Assembly (NCBI RefSeq): GCF_000835495.1
Contig: NW_015622544.1
Location: 4,430,855 to 4,494,854 of the forward strand
Source of the DNA: Cladophialophora immunda
Lineage: Eukaryota; Ascomycota; Eurotiomycetes; Chaetothyriales; Herpotrichiellaceae
Length of the DNA: 64,000 bases
Reading direction: 5' to 3'
Positions within the stretch are counted from its first letter, which is position 1. Every line of letters begins with the position of its first letter. Shown in pieces: positions 33,099 to 45,237 of the stretch. The notes beneath the pieces are model-generated. The model was not told where the DNA came from and did not search any database. It saw only the letters and a list, made by a program, of their open reading frames with translations. A program made the translations under genes and the position numbers.

Positions 33099-36000
33099 TC
33101 ACTTTCTCACACTTCCCCGTCTCTGGAAAAACTTCAGAAACCCCGCCTGATCCTTCTGCACATTACCTCCCAACTTTTGTGGCGGCTTTTCATTTACGCC
33201 CGGTGGTGGTCCTGAACTCATCAAGTACGCAGCTAAATCCGCAGTACCGCCACCATTTGAGTTCGTGGTAGCATCTCTCGGTTGGACGCGCATCTTTTGT
33301 CTGTTTCGCTCTACATGCGGAGCATGTGTTGTTGTCGTCGGTCTGTATTTGTCCATTCTTGAGCCCACCTGTGTTAAGTGAGGAGATTCTGCGCGTGCGA
33401 TATTGACTGGTCTTGTGTTAGGCGTTGCAGTGTTCCCGCTTGCGTGTGGATTATTTCTGGCCGATGACGCTGAACCACCAGGTAGGAAGTCTTTTAGCTT
33501 GGTGCTGCTCGTCGATTGCCTCACCATGCTTGCTGGATCCGGCTGAGTAGGGTTGGGCATTGCAGCAAGAATGGGTTGAGTCGTCATGCCAGGAGGAGGT
33601 GCGGTGTTCCGGAGAAAATCAACAAGTGATTCTTCGTCGGTTCTGCGTCTCGGCGGCTCGTGCTCCTCTTCCATCTCTTCTTCCTCTTCATCAGAATAAT
33701 CGATCGCGTATGGGTCTCGGATTTTCGGCCGGTTTCTCCTGGGCATGCCATCTGTCTCGGGAATGACGGGCTGTTTCGATATTGCAGTTGCAGAGGATCC
33801 AAATCCATTCGTGAACTTCCCGGCAGCACGGTTTGTCGAGTCCAGTAAGCCAGTACGGGAGTTCATTGATGAGGGCATTGATTTGACCGTCATTGCACTT
33901 TCTTGAGCGCTGCCGTCAGAGTTGCGTCCCTTGGCGTCGAGCTCAGGCGGAGGCGCCAGTGCATTCAAATCGTCAGAATCCATCGTCGTTCGAAACGGGG
34001 CCACGCTCCGGTCTATCCGATGTTCGCCAGGGGCCCTTGGAGGGCCTTCTCTGATGAAATCAATCAAATCGGAACTTTCGGCCGTTCGAGGCCCTCGGGC
34101 ATCTCTAGCCTGGTACTTCAATCGACTCGAGGGCTTGCCAGATGTTGTGCTAGGACGGTTTTCACCATCCACCCCAAAGACCTTTTCCCTAAGAGACAAT
34201 TCCGCCCTGGCGCTTTGAGCAGTAGCAGGACGCGCACTAAGCAACTTGGGGAGCTGTGCCTCATGTTCTGGCCCGGTAGACCGTGCATAATCAGCGAGAT
34301 CCCGGGTGTTGTTTCGCACCATCCGAGCCTCACGCGGTTCACCAAGACGATTCTTAGGCTTAGAAGGCGAGGCGGCAGATTGCTGACCAGATGTTTGCGG
34401 TTGGGTTGATTTGATAGAAGTCGCAGGAGGGTTTGCTCGGAGACCGTCTTTCGCAGAGCGAGACGACTTTGGGCGGACTTCTTCTCCCGGAGGCGCAGTC
34501 GTCCTGAAGAAATCTGCCAGTTCCTGAGTCTGGCTTTTCACCTTTACCTTTCCTCCCTGTAAAGTTGTCAGCGCTTTGCAAAATAGAAGACAAATACTTG
34601 CATACCACATTGGCAGACGCAGGTGTCAGAGTATAATGGAGCGTTTCGTCGCTGTCAATCAAAAGATCAAGACTCTTTTTCGCTCGGTCCAAGTCCTCCC
34701 GCGGCCACACTTCCTCGTTGTCTGAACGAAGCCGAATGTGTTGCCGTCGAACTGTCCCAGAACCTGATGTTGATGGCCTTCCGTCCTTTGCGCTTCCACT
34801 TCTTGAACGGCCATTCTGCGTAGCCAAGGCTGAGGTCGCAAACCGCGGGATTAACTCTTGCGGTTTCTCGGCTGGCTCTTGGTTTTCCGACGAGTGGTAC
34901 GATGGTGGCAGTTGCTGGGGAGCTCGCATTTCGCTTTGCAAGTATTCGGGTTTCTGTGGGTCTAATGACGATCTCCTATTCGGAATTACCGCCGGCCACG
35001 CAGATGTTGTGCTTGGTGTGGTTGTAGCTGAGTTCGCACCAGCGTCATTTGAGCGCGCCATTCCTTGCACAAATGAACGGGTAGAATTTGGGTTGCTATA
35101 GCCTGAACTCGTATCCGGTGTTTGGAAGATCGTCGCGTATCCCAAATTCGAATACCTCGAACTGCGACCAGCGGCTCCGCTTTCCCCCTGAACTTGTTCA
35201 TAATCATGGTGATTTGTGATCTGTGGCTCTGTTTCGTCTGCGGCTACCTCTTGCTCGTGCTCATGAATATCATTCGCAGGGCCAGCAACGCTGAATCCAG
35301 AATCTCTAGGGTTCGTATGGTCGTTTGCGGCCGCGGCCCCTTCTCCATCGCTGGAGCTCAGAGCCAGGTCTTCGGGATCGCCTGTACCTTCGTGAGATTC
35401 TGGATCCACAACATCCATGCCAGTGGCTGACAATCGCGTTGGTATATGCATCCGTTCGAGATCATCTCCTGTGTTATTTGACATTCGTTGTTCTCCACCA
35501 GATTCAGGAGAGACTGGCGGAGTCAACTCGTGGCTCGGCCGTTCTCTCCGGAAAGCTTTGGCTGCTTCAACGTTGAGTGCACCAGCGATGGTAGCAACAG
35601 TGGCGCCGATTGCACTTGAACGCAGAACAGATCTGCTTCCATCCCGAGGGTGTTGAACTTCCTCGTCCCTTATCCCCTCTGTGTCGCCCATTTCATCCTT
35701 GTCTCCATGAACAGGCAGGGGTGGGGAGAGTCCTGATCTAGTCGCCAACTGTGCGCTGGAAGAAGCTTTGGAAGAAGTTGGGACCGATCTCGATCTCCTT
35801 CTACTTGGAGATGGCCTCTCTGGATGTTCATCGGCAGCTGACGAAGCTGGGAACTGGCCGGGCATAACTAACATGCTCGTGGGCCGCCGGTCTCCCGGAG
35901 TAGGGCGCTGTTCATTGGTCTCTACTTCTTCGAAAGTACGAGCCAGCCCCGGTACCTCTATTTCATCGACATCATTTTCGGTCATTGGTAGAGGGATGTT

Positions 36001-36951
36001 TGCTGGCGTAACAGATCTACTTCCTTCTTCTTGGATCGGCGGGATCACTGGAGCCGCAGGGAACTTCCATTCCTGCATGGGAGACTCTGGGCTTAGGGGC
36101 GACATAATGTTGGGCGTTGTGGGACGTGAGGACATGCTGCCGCCAGTCCGGATGCTGCCCTTCCATGACCGCCAAAGTCGGATTAGAGGCCCTTCTTTGC
36201 CGATACCCGACATGTCTATCTCTTCCAAGAAGATCACATCTGGGTCTGGGTGCTGCTGGGCGGGAGCCGTTTCTCGAGCCGCATCTTTGATGTACAAAGT
36301 TCGTTTCCTTGCATGCTGCGCCGCAATGCATAGGGCTTGCTCGGCGATGAATTCAAGGATAGTAGATAGGAAGATCGCAGAGTGTGGGGAGATTCTTGCA
36401 GAGGATCTGTAAGCCTCTTTCACTTGACTCAAATGTTCCCTCACGTCGTCGCCATCCAGGTAATCCTCCTCGTCTTCCTCTTCCATGTCTCCAAGTTTGG
36501 CATAAACCATACAGCGCAGCCTGGTGAGTTTCCAAGCAAGGTCAACGTCGAACTCAGCCCGGGGGTCAAGGACAGCTGGGTGGTTTTGGATATTCTCCAG
36601 TTCGTCTTCTTCCAAATAGTCTTGTAATTCCTCGTCAGCAGCTTTTATTGCTGCACGTCCCAGTCTCTGTTTTAAGACCAGCGGGATTGCAGCTCTGACT
36701 GCACCCAATGCAGTCGACTGCGATTTGGACAGAATGTCATAGAGTATCTGATCCAGAAACCCATTGAGCAAATGGACGGCGTTGTTTGAAATCTTGACTA
36801 GACGATCAATCTCTGCGTAGACCAGCTTCTCGGCTTCGGAAACTGAGACGTATGAAGGGGGTGCTGCGGCGTGTGGGAGAGTGGCTCTCGTAGATTTTGC
36901 AGACATGGAAAGGACGTCCGTTCCTGACCCCATGCTCCGTAGTTGCGCCAT
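33099..36951 (-). CDS. large protein with N-terminal histone-fold-like region and repeated LxDFhRxTxPP motif
   Basis: Two exons, 34606-36951 and 33099-34556, 1267 residues. The 49-bp intron has a GCTGAC branch region and joins ASANV to GGKVKVKSQ in frame. Residues about 30-130 contain EAEKLVYAEIDRLVKISNNA then AIPLVLKQRLGRAAIKAADE, a helix pattern that looks like a histone fold. A second helical block (FLSTILEFIAEQALCIAAQH) follows near 210-240. The rest is long, disordered, Ser/Pro/acidic sequence. The second exon carries five copies of a short motif: ELADFFRTTAPPG, DLADYARSTGPE, DLIDFIREGPP, SLVDFLRNTAPPPG, DLAAYLMSSGPPPG. I know similar uncharacterised proteins exist in ascomycetes, but I cannot name a function. 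A nuclear or chromatin role is inference from the histone-fold impression. Confidence 0.8.
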
Positions 36952-38923
36952 GTTGGAGAGATATCGATGCAAGGAAGGGAGCAGGCAGTGAGGAAAAGAG
37001 TTGCTGCTGGCAGGGCAATTGCAGTCGCAATAAAGCAATCAGTGATCCATGGGGATGCCCGGGTTGATACGAAACTGAGTGCGGAAATTAGTCTGGCAGA
37101 AATCGACTCAAGCTTCGTGGCAATTGAGGACTCTGCAGAGCGTCGTTATGAGTATCGAGGCAAGACACTTCGATTGGTCACTATGCTGAGTTCGAGTGAG
37201 GCGTCTGCGAGCCCTTTCTTGCGACTGGAAGCGGCGGTCGCAAAGGATGGACAGGGCGATGATCACCGGTTCCGCTCCGCAGTTGAGGGAGTTTGGGGGA
37301 AATTTCGAGGCTGAAAAGGTCAGTCCCCCTATTAACACAAGTGAAAGAACGAGCTGCGCTGTCGCTGTCAGCTGGACGATCGCTTCGACTTTGTAGAAAA
37401 AAGAAGGTCGAGCGCAATGAAAGTGTCAAGCAGCGACTGTGAGGACGGACTGAGCAAGGACGAGTGACTGAGTGATTGATTGCTGGATGGCGTCCGCGGT
37501 CGAGTGCTGGGCTTTTTCGGGGCTGGTGTTTCAATCGGGACATGGGGTGCCTCTCTCACTGTTTGACACCCATTGCTGTGGATGCTGCCCATCACGGACC
37601 CAGGCCCCGCGCCCAATTGCATCCTATCGGCCCTGAACTCTGGGTGTGCTTAAGGGGAAGAAATCCGGGCATGCTACTGGTCCTCTGTCGGAGCTGCATG
37701 ATTTCCCTAGCTAGCTGGGGACAAGCCCATGGCCTAGTGGACACATGTTCGTAGGTGTCCGAGTTTGACTGCTGCTCTTCGACGCCTATGCAGGAAGAAG
37801 CCCCGCTGCCATTGGCCTCTGACAACGGCCGGCCACCTGCATCCCCTGGCCTTAACTGGGCACTACAGCACCAGGCCCCCCCAGACGCCCACAGATGGGG
37901 GAATCTAGTTGAACTGTTTATCTGTAGCTTCTACCTATACTATACCAGTCCTAGGTATTGGCTACCTACTAGGTATGCTTCGGGTGCCACCTTACCCTTT
38001 TCATCCTCCTCCTACGTACAAGGCGGCGCCCCCCTGAAGCATGCATGCAAGACTCTCTCAAAGGTAAGACTACATCAAATTCTACAAGTCGCCCTCTTGG
38101 TCCCCAACGAAGTTTTGCCTAGCATGCGCCAATCCACTTTCAACGTCTACCGTCTTACTTCTTTAGGAGGTTCGACCTATTTCTAGTCCTTCACCGAGTA
38201 GATTGATCGCACGGAGCACTGACTGTCGACAAGAACAAAGGCTATGCGCCCCACTACAGAAGCGTGGCTTCAGTAGCCCCTGGTAGCCACATGCTACTAA
38301 CTATCCGTCTTGACTTGAGTGCAAAAGGTGGAGTTAGGACTTTGAGAATATTGACAAGAAGGAATCATTTCCACGTAAGCGAGTAGAGGATTTCTCCCAA
38401 GCGAAAGTGCACGTCCCTCTTGCTTTTGAGCGCCGCGATATGCCACAAGCCGCCGACTCCTGTCAGCTGGTGGCCGGCGAGGCGAAATTGTTGAGAACTG
38501 TTTGACATCCTTCTCCGGGAGATCTGTTAACGCACATGGTGATGTTGTAGCCCTGGTTATACCGAGTACAACCCTCTCTGAAACCGGGTGGTAATAGCGA
38601 ATGCCTCAACATCCTGTTGCCCGCTGCATGATGATGACCGCTGACATTCAGCGCAGTGCGGCTGCATTGACGAGCCAGGCATTAGGAGGAGTCGCCCGTG
38701 TATCTGACTTGCAACCGTATTAACGAGCCGTTAGAACAGGACCGATGTGTGAACGACACAGGGAGCTTTTGCGGTATGCATCAGTCTGTCGGTCGCCCAA
38801 ACGCAGGTGGCTCGACGCGTCAATCATCGCTTGAATCAGCTGTTTGGCCCAAGCACGAGGCTGACGCGGTTCTGAGCCACTCGATTGCTCATGGAGAAAT
38901 GCCACGTCTCAAGACGTGTATTA
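36952..38923. other. long intergenic region
   Basis: About 2 kb. The left part is the promoter of the histone-fold-like gene. A 123-codon plus frame at 36943-37314 overlaps its start and looks fortuitous. At 37925-37980 there is a cluster of TACCTA/TAGGTA words. No gene seen. Confidence 0.45.
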
Positions 38924-39706
38924 TCACTTGAGAAGGCCGCCGAGGTCTCTTTCCATGCCAGAGACACGCTCTTCCAAGGCTTTCTTCCTAGCCTCCAACT
39001 CGCGGATTTCTTCCTCTTCCACCTGGAAATCCTCTTCCATGAAGCCAAGCGCATCATTGTGGTAGACCGGATCTTGCTCCAGATCATTCTTATCTCCCCC
39101 TTCTTCAGGATTCAATGCCCGGTTCGTGCGGTTTAAAAGCGATTGTTGCCCGGAGACTTTGTCCTCGAGCATAGCTATCGAGCTTGCGACTTCTCGGTGA
39201 CGATTGCGGAGGGCTCGAATTCTGTCTGTCGCTCCTGCCACGGTGTACACCTCACAGAGTCTTTCTGCTCCGCGAAGGAGGACTTCAACGTTCACACCTT
39301 CACGAGATCGCCCACTGCTAGATTGTCTGATCTCCTGGAGCATCTCTTTGCCCAACAGCGCTGAGACCGCCGATTGTTTTATGGGACGCGCGGACGGAAA
39401 ACCACTCTGACGGCCTTGAAGACCATTTTTCGTGTCTGTAGGCCGAAAGCCATTCTGTGGACGATTCCTGTTGATAGCATTGGGGTCGATTGAGAAGAGA
39501 GCGCGCTCATGAGGTTCTGTATCGCGAATCAGGGTTGTGATCTCCTGATTGTTGAGCAAAGCATTTGTGAAGATCTTGGGGGGAGGGAATCTGCGACGCA
39601 GTCAGTGAAAGAGAACGAGAAGGCCAATGTTATATGCATACTCCAGCTCGGATATAGACTTCGCAGACAATGAAATCTGCTCTAGATGGTTCGCAAGGAG
39701 AGCCAT
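38924..39706 (-). CDS. spc34: DASH complex subunit Spc34
   Basis: Two exons, 39642-39706 and 38924-39590, 243 residues. The 51-bp intron joins the conserved N-terminus MALLANHLEQISLSAKSISE to LEFPPPKIFTNALLNNQEI, the diagnostic Spc34 block. DTEPHERALFSIDP follows. The middle has VSALLGKEMLQEIRQ and VNVEVLLRGAERLCEVY, and the C-terminal third is a coiled coil (EDFQVEEEEIRELEARKKAL). Spc34 is part of the ten-subunit DASH/Dam1 ring that couples kinetochores to spindle microtubules and is an Aurora B target. Length and architecture match filamentous fungal orthologues. Another DASH subunit, Dam1, lies 3 kb away. Confidence 0.92.
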
Positions 39707-40374
39707 CTTGCTGCTCAATGTTGAAGCACGTGTCCCAGTTTTAGTTCTCTCACCTGCGCTGTTGCTGTATCTTGCAGTTACAGAGTGTACGAAGCGACCA
39801 TGATGTCAACAGCATTTGAGTCCCCAAGAAAGTACATCATTCGCACCGTCAAGGCGCCTCATAAGTGCATCATGGGTTCAATGAATGATTTGTTGGTGAT
39901 TAGTTTGTGGCGTGTGGAGAGACACCGAACGCGTCTGTCTGTTGTGCCTGGCGAGCTGCGGCTGCGCTATGAACAGCAAGCGCCAGCCAAAGGTAAGAAA
40001 TCACCACTAGTTACTCACTGACTGCATCTCCATTCCCATCTCCATTCAGACTTCTGTTGCTTCAACCCAACCCTTACCTCATCCCGAGCATTCTCCCTTC
40101 AAGTCCGACCTCCTTTTCTCGGGTTTGCACCGCGATTGTATACCCTACAAAGTCGATCGCATCTACGGACCTGTGATTGGTGGCGGACCAAGACCTCGAA
40201 ACTCCGGGCATATGCCAACTGAGTAGCCCGATCTTGCCTTGATACAAGTCCTCCTTTCCATACAAGAGACCTCCGCACAACAAAGATAAGCCATACGCCT
40301 ATCTCAGCTTGACCCTGCCTCTGCAGCAGTCCGATTCATCTCCCAGAACAACATTTCTAGCTTCCGCCGAAGAC
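39707..40374. promoter_or_regulatory. divergent promoter, spc34 / rpn3
   Basis: About 670 bp between head-to-head genes. A GGTGGCGGA string near 40179 resembles only partly the proteasome element GGTGGCAAA, so I do not call it a site. Confidence 0.4.
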
Positions 40375-42220
40375 ATGAGCGGCGACAAACCCCATCTCAA
40401 CGGCACCGATCCCACCCGGAATGGCATCAACGGTTCGGACGACGTCGAAATGAAGGAGGATTCTAAAAATTCCAAGAAGACGCCAAAGCAAGCGAAGGAA
40501 AAGGATGGCGATGACGAGATGACAGTTGTCGTTCCACCCGCAAAGGGCTCCAACACTCCAAGTGCACCTCAGAAAGCTACTGACGTAGATCTTACAAATG
40601 GGGCAATAGATGAGGAGGACAAAAAGGAAGGCGAAGAGGAAGTTGATCCTCAAGAAAAGGCAATCGAGGGTGAGTCGCACAGTATTTCAGTTGTTGGAGA
40701 TGTGTTACTGACATCGATCCAGAAATCAAAGCCAATCTTCCGTTACTGGAACGCGCTGTCAGCCAGTTTGATCCTCGATTCAGCCTGAGAGTCCTCCGTT
40801 CCATACCTTCGATCCGAAAACACCTGTCCGCTTATGTGATAGCCTCTGTTGTTACCAGCACTTACGCAACACCAACTGCGACGGCAATGTCACTCCTCAG
40901 CGCCGTTAAGGATGACCCGTCCTTTCCAACCCAACAAGTTGAGGAATGGCATGGGAAGAGGGATTCAGTACACCAAAAGAACTCACACAAAGAGGTCCTC
41001 CCCGAGATAGACGTCTACCTGTCGATCTTGGTACAAGTCCACCTCTACGATAAGAAATCAGTCAACGCAGGCGCCCAATTTTCAAGCGCACTGGTTGAAC
41101 ATCTTCGGACGTTGAACCGTCGAACATTGGATTCGCTGTCGGCTCGGGTGTACTTTTACTATGCGCTATTCTTTGAAGAAATGGCGCCCTTGCCCCCTTC
41201 GCCTGCCGCTGCGTTGATCTCGATCCGGAAGCCTCTCCTTGATGCTCTACGAACTGCAACACTGAGAAAGGATCAGGATATACAAGCTGCGGTCACGACT
41301 TTGCTTCTGCGGAATTATCTTTCTACCTCTCACGTCACTCAAGCAGACCTATTGATATCCCACACCAAATTACCTCCCACTGCTGCCAACAATCAGATTG
41401 CCAGATATTTGTACTACCTTGGGCGTATCCGAGCAATCCAACTTTCGTACACTGAAGCTCACGAGCACCTGACAGGAGCGACGCGGAAGTCACCAACGTC
41501 CTACAAAGCCAGTGGGTTTTATCAAGCATCGACCAAAATGCTTATTGTGGTTGAACTATTGATGGGAGACATTCCGGACCGTGCAATCTTCCGCCAGCCC
41601 AGTTTAGAGAAAGCATTGCAGCCATACCTTCAACTCGTGCAAGCCGTCAGCTCTGGAGATGTGATCGGTTTCCAGACCTTGGTTCAGCGGTACAACGCCA
41701 CCTTTAGAAAAGATGATACGTACACCCTGATTTTGAGACTGCGGCAGAATGTGATCAAGACCGGCATTCGCATGATGTCTCTGTCGTATGCGAGAATCTC
41801 TTTGCGCGATATGTGCTTACGACTTGGACTAGACAGTGAAGAGTCTGCAGAGTACATTGTGGCAAAGGCAATTCGCGATGGGGTCATTGAGGCCAGCCTG
41901 GATCATGAGCGTGGGTACATGAAGAGCAAGGAAGTGGGAGATATATACGCTACCAGAGAGCCGGGCGACGCTTTCCATGAGCGTATCCAAGCTTGCTTAG
42001 CTTTGCACGATGAGAGCGTCAAGGTATGTGACTTCTAACATGCTTCGCAAGTCTGGTGCTAATCTTGGAACAGGCTATGCGTTTTCCCATGAACCAACAC
42101 AGATTAGAGCTCAAGAATGCCCAAGAGGCACGTGAACGCGAGCGTGAGCTTGCAAAGGAGATCGTGGAGGGAGAAATGGACGATGACGATGCCCCAGGCG
42201 GTGATTTCGACGGGATTTGA
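40375..42220 (+). CDS. rpn3: 26S proteasome regulatory subunit Rpn3
   Basis: Three exons, 40375-40669, 40723-42023, 42074-42220; 580 residues. After an acidic, Lys-rich leader, the spliced IEEIKANLPLLERAVSQFDP begins the helical repeat domain. The PCI domain follows with RYLYYLGRIRAIQLSYTEAH, then IKTGIRMMSLSYARISLRDM and AIRDGVIEASLDHERGYM. The C-terminus is charged (EARERERELAKEIVEGEM), as in PSMD3 orthologues. Rpn3 is a scaffold subunit of the proteasome lid. The start was placed at MSGDKPHLNG; upstream in-frame residues look like leader sequence. All splice sites are canonical. Confidence 0.95.
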
Positions 42221-42769
42221 GCTGAAGGAAGCATCTTGTGTTACCTACAAAGGGATGTTTGGGCAAGCAGCGAATGGCCGACCTTGACAGAACAGGACGT
42301 AGGGACGGGATTGATCCTCTTACAAGTCCAATGAGCATACATTCGGGAAAAACAAGGACTGTGGACCTGGAGTTGGGTCAGCCAGGTTTCGATGGGTCTC
42401 AGGGCCTTGCTGAACTCTAGAGCGTCGTGTTCAGTGATGGCAGCTATTTCCATAGCTTGGCCACACATGTAATAGTTTCCTGAAATACCTTTGTTCAGTC
42501 GCCTGGATTTCAAAGAGCTGCGCCCACGCCCACGAGCATCTTGCTTTTAATTCGGCAAATTGGTAGCATTCTCCAGCCTTGTAGCCTCGCCGGAACAATC
42601 TCGTATCAATGATTCTTCCGAACGCGCGGAAACTGCCGGATTGTAATTGGTGGACACGGACACGTCCACGAAATGCCAACTTCGCACCAACTCCCGTCCG
42701 TTGCACAGAAAACATAGGTACTGAACTCAACATCAGCGTCTACCTAGAGCCTATTGCTCTGTAGAAACG
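42221..42769. other. intergenic between rpn3 and dam1
   Basis: About 550 bp between tandem genes; holds the rpn3 3' UTR and dam1 promoter. Nothing else seen. Confidence 0.45.
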
Positions 42770-43552
42770 ATGTCACAGCCTCGCACAGCGTCTCAAATGC
42801 CTGTGCGGACGAGGTCGCGCTCACCTACTTCCCGGCCGACGACTCCTCTCCGCCCTTCGTCGCGTTCCTCATTCCGTGCCTCCGTCCACCAAAATAATGG
42901 GATCTTCACGGGGCCTGGATTGCCGCTCGACTCGCTGGAGCCCCAGTTCGCAGAATTAAGTGATTCGATGGCTGACCTGGAGGCGAATTTGATGCACTTG
43001 CAACTCATGCACGAGAGTCTCAGTCGGTTTGGGGAGAGTTTTGCCAGTTTCTTGTATGGGTTGAATATGAATGCCTTTGTTGTTGATTTCCCAGAGGTGA
43101 GTCGCATGTCTCCATCTCCTCTTTGACATTGTCGCTCTGTGACTGCTGTCGGGACGGCGTTGACAGTGATGTTTCTGCTCCAGGCTCCAATCTCTGAGTC
43201 CATCAAGCGCTGGCAAAAGCGTCAGCAGGGAGACCAGGGAAATCTCGACGATCAGTCGACGACAATGCAAAACAACACCACCGCTGGTGATGGAAGGCTC
43301 GGCGAGGGCAGTGCAGATGCCACCTTTATGACTGCAGCAGATGCAAGTTTCGCAAGCTTGAAGGCAACTCCACGCCGTAAAAGCATGGCTCCATCGCTAA
43401 CACCCGGAACTACCTCAACTATCAAGCAGAGCAATCTGCCTGCTAGTCGTGGAAATGCTGCTGCAGGGACAAGAGGAAGTAGAGGAAGTGTCAGCAGCCG
43501 TGGTTCGAGAGGAAGTGGTCTACCACGGGGTAGAGCGAGGGGAAGTAAGTAG
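42770..43552 (+). CDS. dam1: DASH complex subunit Dam1
   Basis: Two exons, 42770-43096 and 43184-43552, 231 residues. A Ser/Arg/Pro-rich leader precedes the conserved Dam1 core: LDSLEPQFAELSDSMADLEA, then LMHESLSRFGESFASFLYGL and NMNAFVVDFPE, joined by splicing to APISESIKRWQ. The C-terminal half is disordered and basic, with Ser-Arg-Gly repeats near the end (TRGSRGSVSSRGSRGSG). Such tails are microtubule-binding and Aurora-regulated in the family. Dam1 is the microtubule-contacting subunit of the DASH ring. Confidence 0.92.
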
Positions 43553-44004
43553 GCGACGGTGTCATCGAGTTGCAGTCTCACGACATCATGGCCTTTTGTT
43601 CTCGCCGAGAGAGTCCATTAGGGCTCTTCTACGACGCCGAGATACTAATTCATCAACCCCATACGCCAGATTCGTGGATGGAATCTGTCCGGCCAGACTT
43701 GTTCTTTAAGCTGTCCTGCCATGCACAATTAGAAAAGGGGGACTTCTCTTCTAGCGCTTGTCATCTCCAGAGCCTGTTAGCCACCATTATCCGTCGACAG
43801 GCCGTCCCAGTCGACAACACCATCATCTCCCAAGGACGAACCCTTGAAAGCGAGACAAAGATTCCCTGCGTACAGACCACCGGAAGACGTCGAGGTCCAA
43901 AAGCCCCATCCATCACACGTACGACTTCCAAAGCTTTATCTCACTCAACACCCTCCTCCTCGCACTCCTCCTTCTTACCTCCGTCTTGTCAATATTGTGT
44001 TAAG
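43553..44004. other. intergenic between dam1 and the small orphan gene
   Basis: About 450 bp. The orphan's frame remains open upstream to 43570, but the residues are low-complexity and unlike conserved coding sequence; I treat it as 5' UTR. Confidence 0.4.
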
Positions 44005-44577
44005 ATGGAAGAGCTCCAACCAAACAGTGAGTACTTAGCTACTTCACCTGTCACCTACAAATAGCTTACTAACTCTTTCACTACAGTGACTTTGTTTCAG
44101 TACGAGGTCGTCTACAAAGGAAGGTTGAGTGACAAATTCGAGGCGTTTTTTGAGAACATATTCCGAGTCGCGGCACTCGATTGGGCTTTGGCTCACAAAA
44201 TCAATGCTCGTGTGACAGGGCTCCTGGAGACTTTGGAAACGGGTACCAGGGACTCTGAGGACTTGGATCAGGCTCAGAAAGAGGAAGCTGCGGATGACTT
44301 GGCCTTGTACGTAGGTTACCAAGACAAAGCCATTGCGGCGCACGTCCAGGCCCAGTTCATTATCCAGGCGTGCGCTAAGCTCTTCGTCTTCATGATGTCG
44401 GTTCGCTACACTGATGAGAATGGAGTCCGCTTGCCGCCACAAAGCCCAGGACAGTCGCACTGGTGGACTTATGAGTTCATCGACTTGGTATCAAAGGCTC
44501 AAGAGGCGATGTGGGATGATGATGATATCGACACCGCCTTCAACGACATTCCTGAAGAGCTCTTTTCTTACCCTTGA
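44005..44577 (+). CDS. small uncharacterised protein
   Basis: Two exons, 44005-44026 (22 nt) and 44087-44577, 170 residues. I do not recognise the family. Splicing joins MEELQPN to MTLFQYEVVYKGRLSDKFEA with a canonical GTGAGT donor, a TTACTAAC-like branch region and a CTACAG acceptor. The protein is largely alpha-helical with long amphipathic stretches (IFRVAALDWALAHKINARVT, AAHVQAQFIIQACAKLFVFM). The C-terminus is acidic (AMWDDDDIDTAFNDI). No signal peptide or membrane segment. A start at the second Met inside exon 2 is possible. Codon use and a clean frame support a real gene. Confidence 0.65.
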
Positions 44578-45237
44578 AGAAGGCGTTCGACCAGGGTACA
44601 CGGAGAGTCGAGGGCGGGTTGCAGTCCATGACGACCTACTCGGTAGAAGTTAACGATTTGCTTTTTCTGGTACTGGCCCAGTGCTGGTGAGGCTGTGAGA
44701 CCCTCAAAGAAAGCGATGAAGAGAGAGGCCGTTGGGTTGAGAGGAAATGGACGCCATCTTCAGCAACGTGCTTGGAGGAGCGGGCTGGATTTGCAGGCGA
44801 CGCGGTGTGGAGATGGTCGGTTACCGCCAAAGAGTCTAGACCTTGATATGCAAGGCTGCGACAGGTGGGTGGTCTATTGGCCCACCGTAGTTCTACGGCG
44901 AAGCTTCGGCCGCTGGTAGCGCAAGAAATAATCGCTTCACTCCCAAAAATGTTCCTTGATTGTCGGCCACCACCTCGATCCACAATAGCCCCAGTCTCTA
45001 TTGTCCTTGTATTCACAAATGGGAAATGGGTATTGTCACTGCTAACAGCTATTGAGGAGGATCACAGGACAAAGGGCAACCTCATCGTGGATGTTTTGCT
45101 ATTAACACATTTTGCCTCTTCTGATTTCTCCTGAACTCGAAATCTCCAACAACCCACTTTGTTTTATATATATCCACCTCGTCCCCTGTTCTAACCCGTC
45201 ATCCATCTTCATCACCCCGAAAGATTTCTCGATAGTC
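44578..45237. other. intergenic: promoter of the ubp8-like gene
   Basis: About 660 bp. A TATATATA-like stretch lies near 45167-45172, about 70 bp before the ubp8 ATG. Nothing else seen. Confidence 0.45.

Noticed and set aside
36943..37314. 123-codon plus-strand frame overlapping the start of the histone-fold-like gene
   Set aside because: Lies antisense to a well-supported first exon and its promoter, with no family similarity.
40170..40190. Possible proteasome-associated control element upstream of rpn3
   Set aside because: The sequence is GGTGGCGGA, not GGTGGCAAA, and a single partial match is weak.
43570..44004. N-terminal extension of the small orphan gene
   Set aside because: The frame is open but the residues are Ser/Pro/His-rich and look like untranslated leader; the downstream ATG gives a compact protein.
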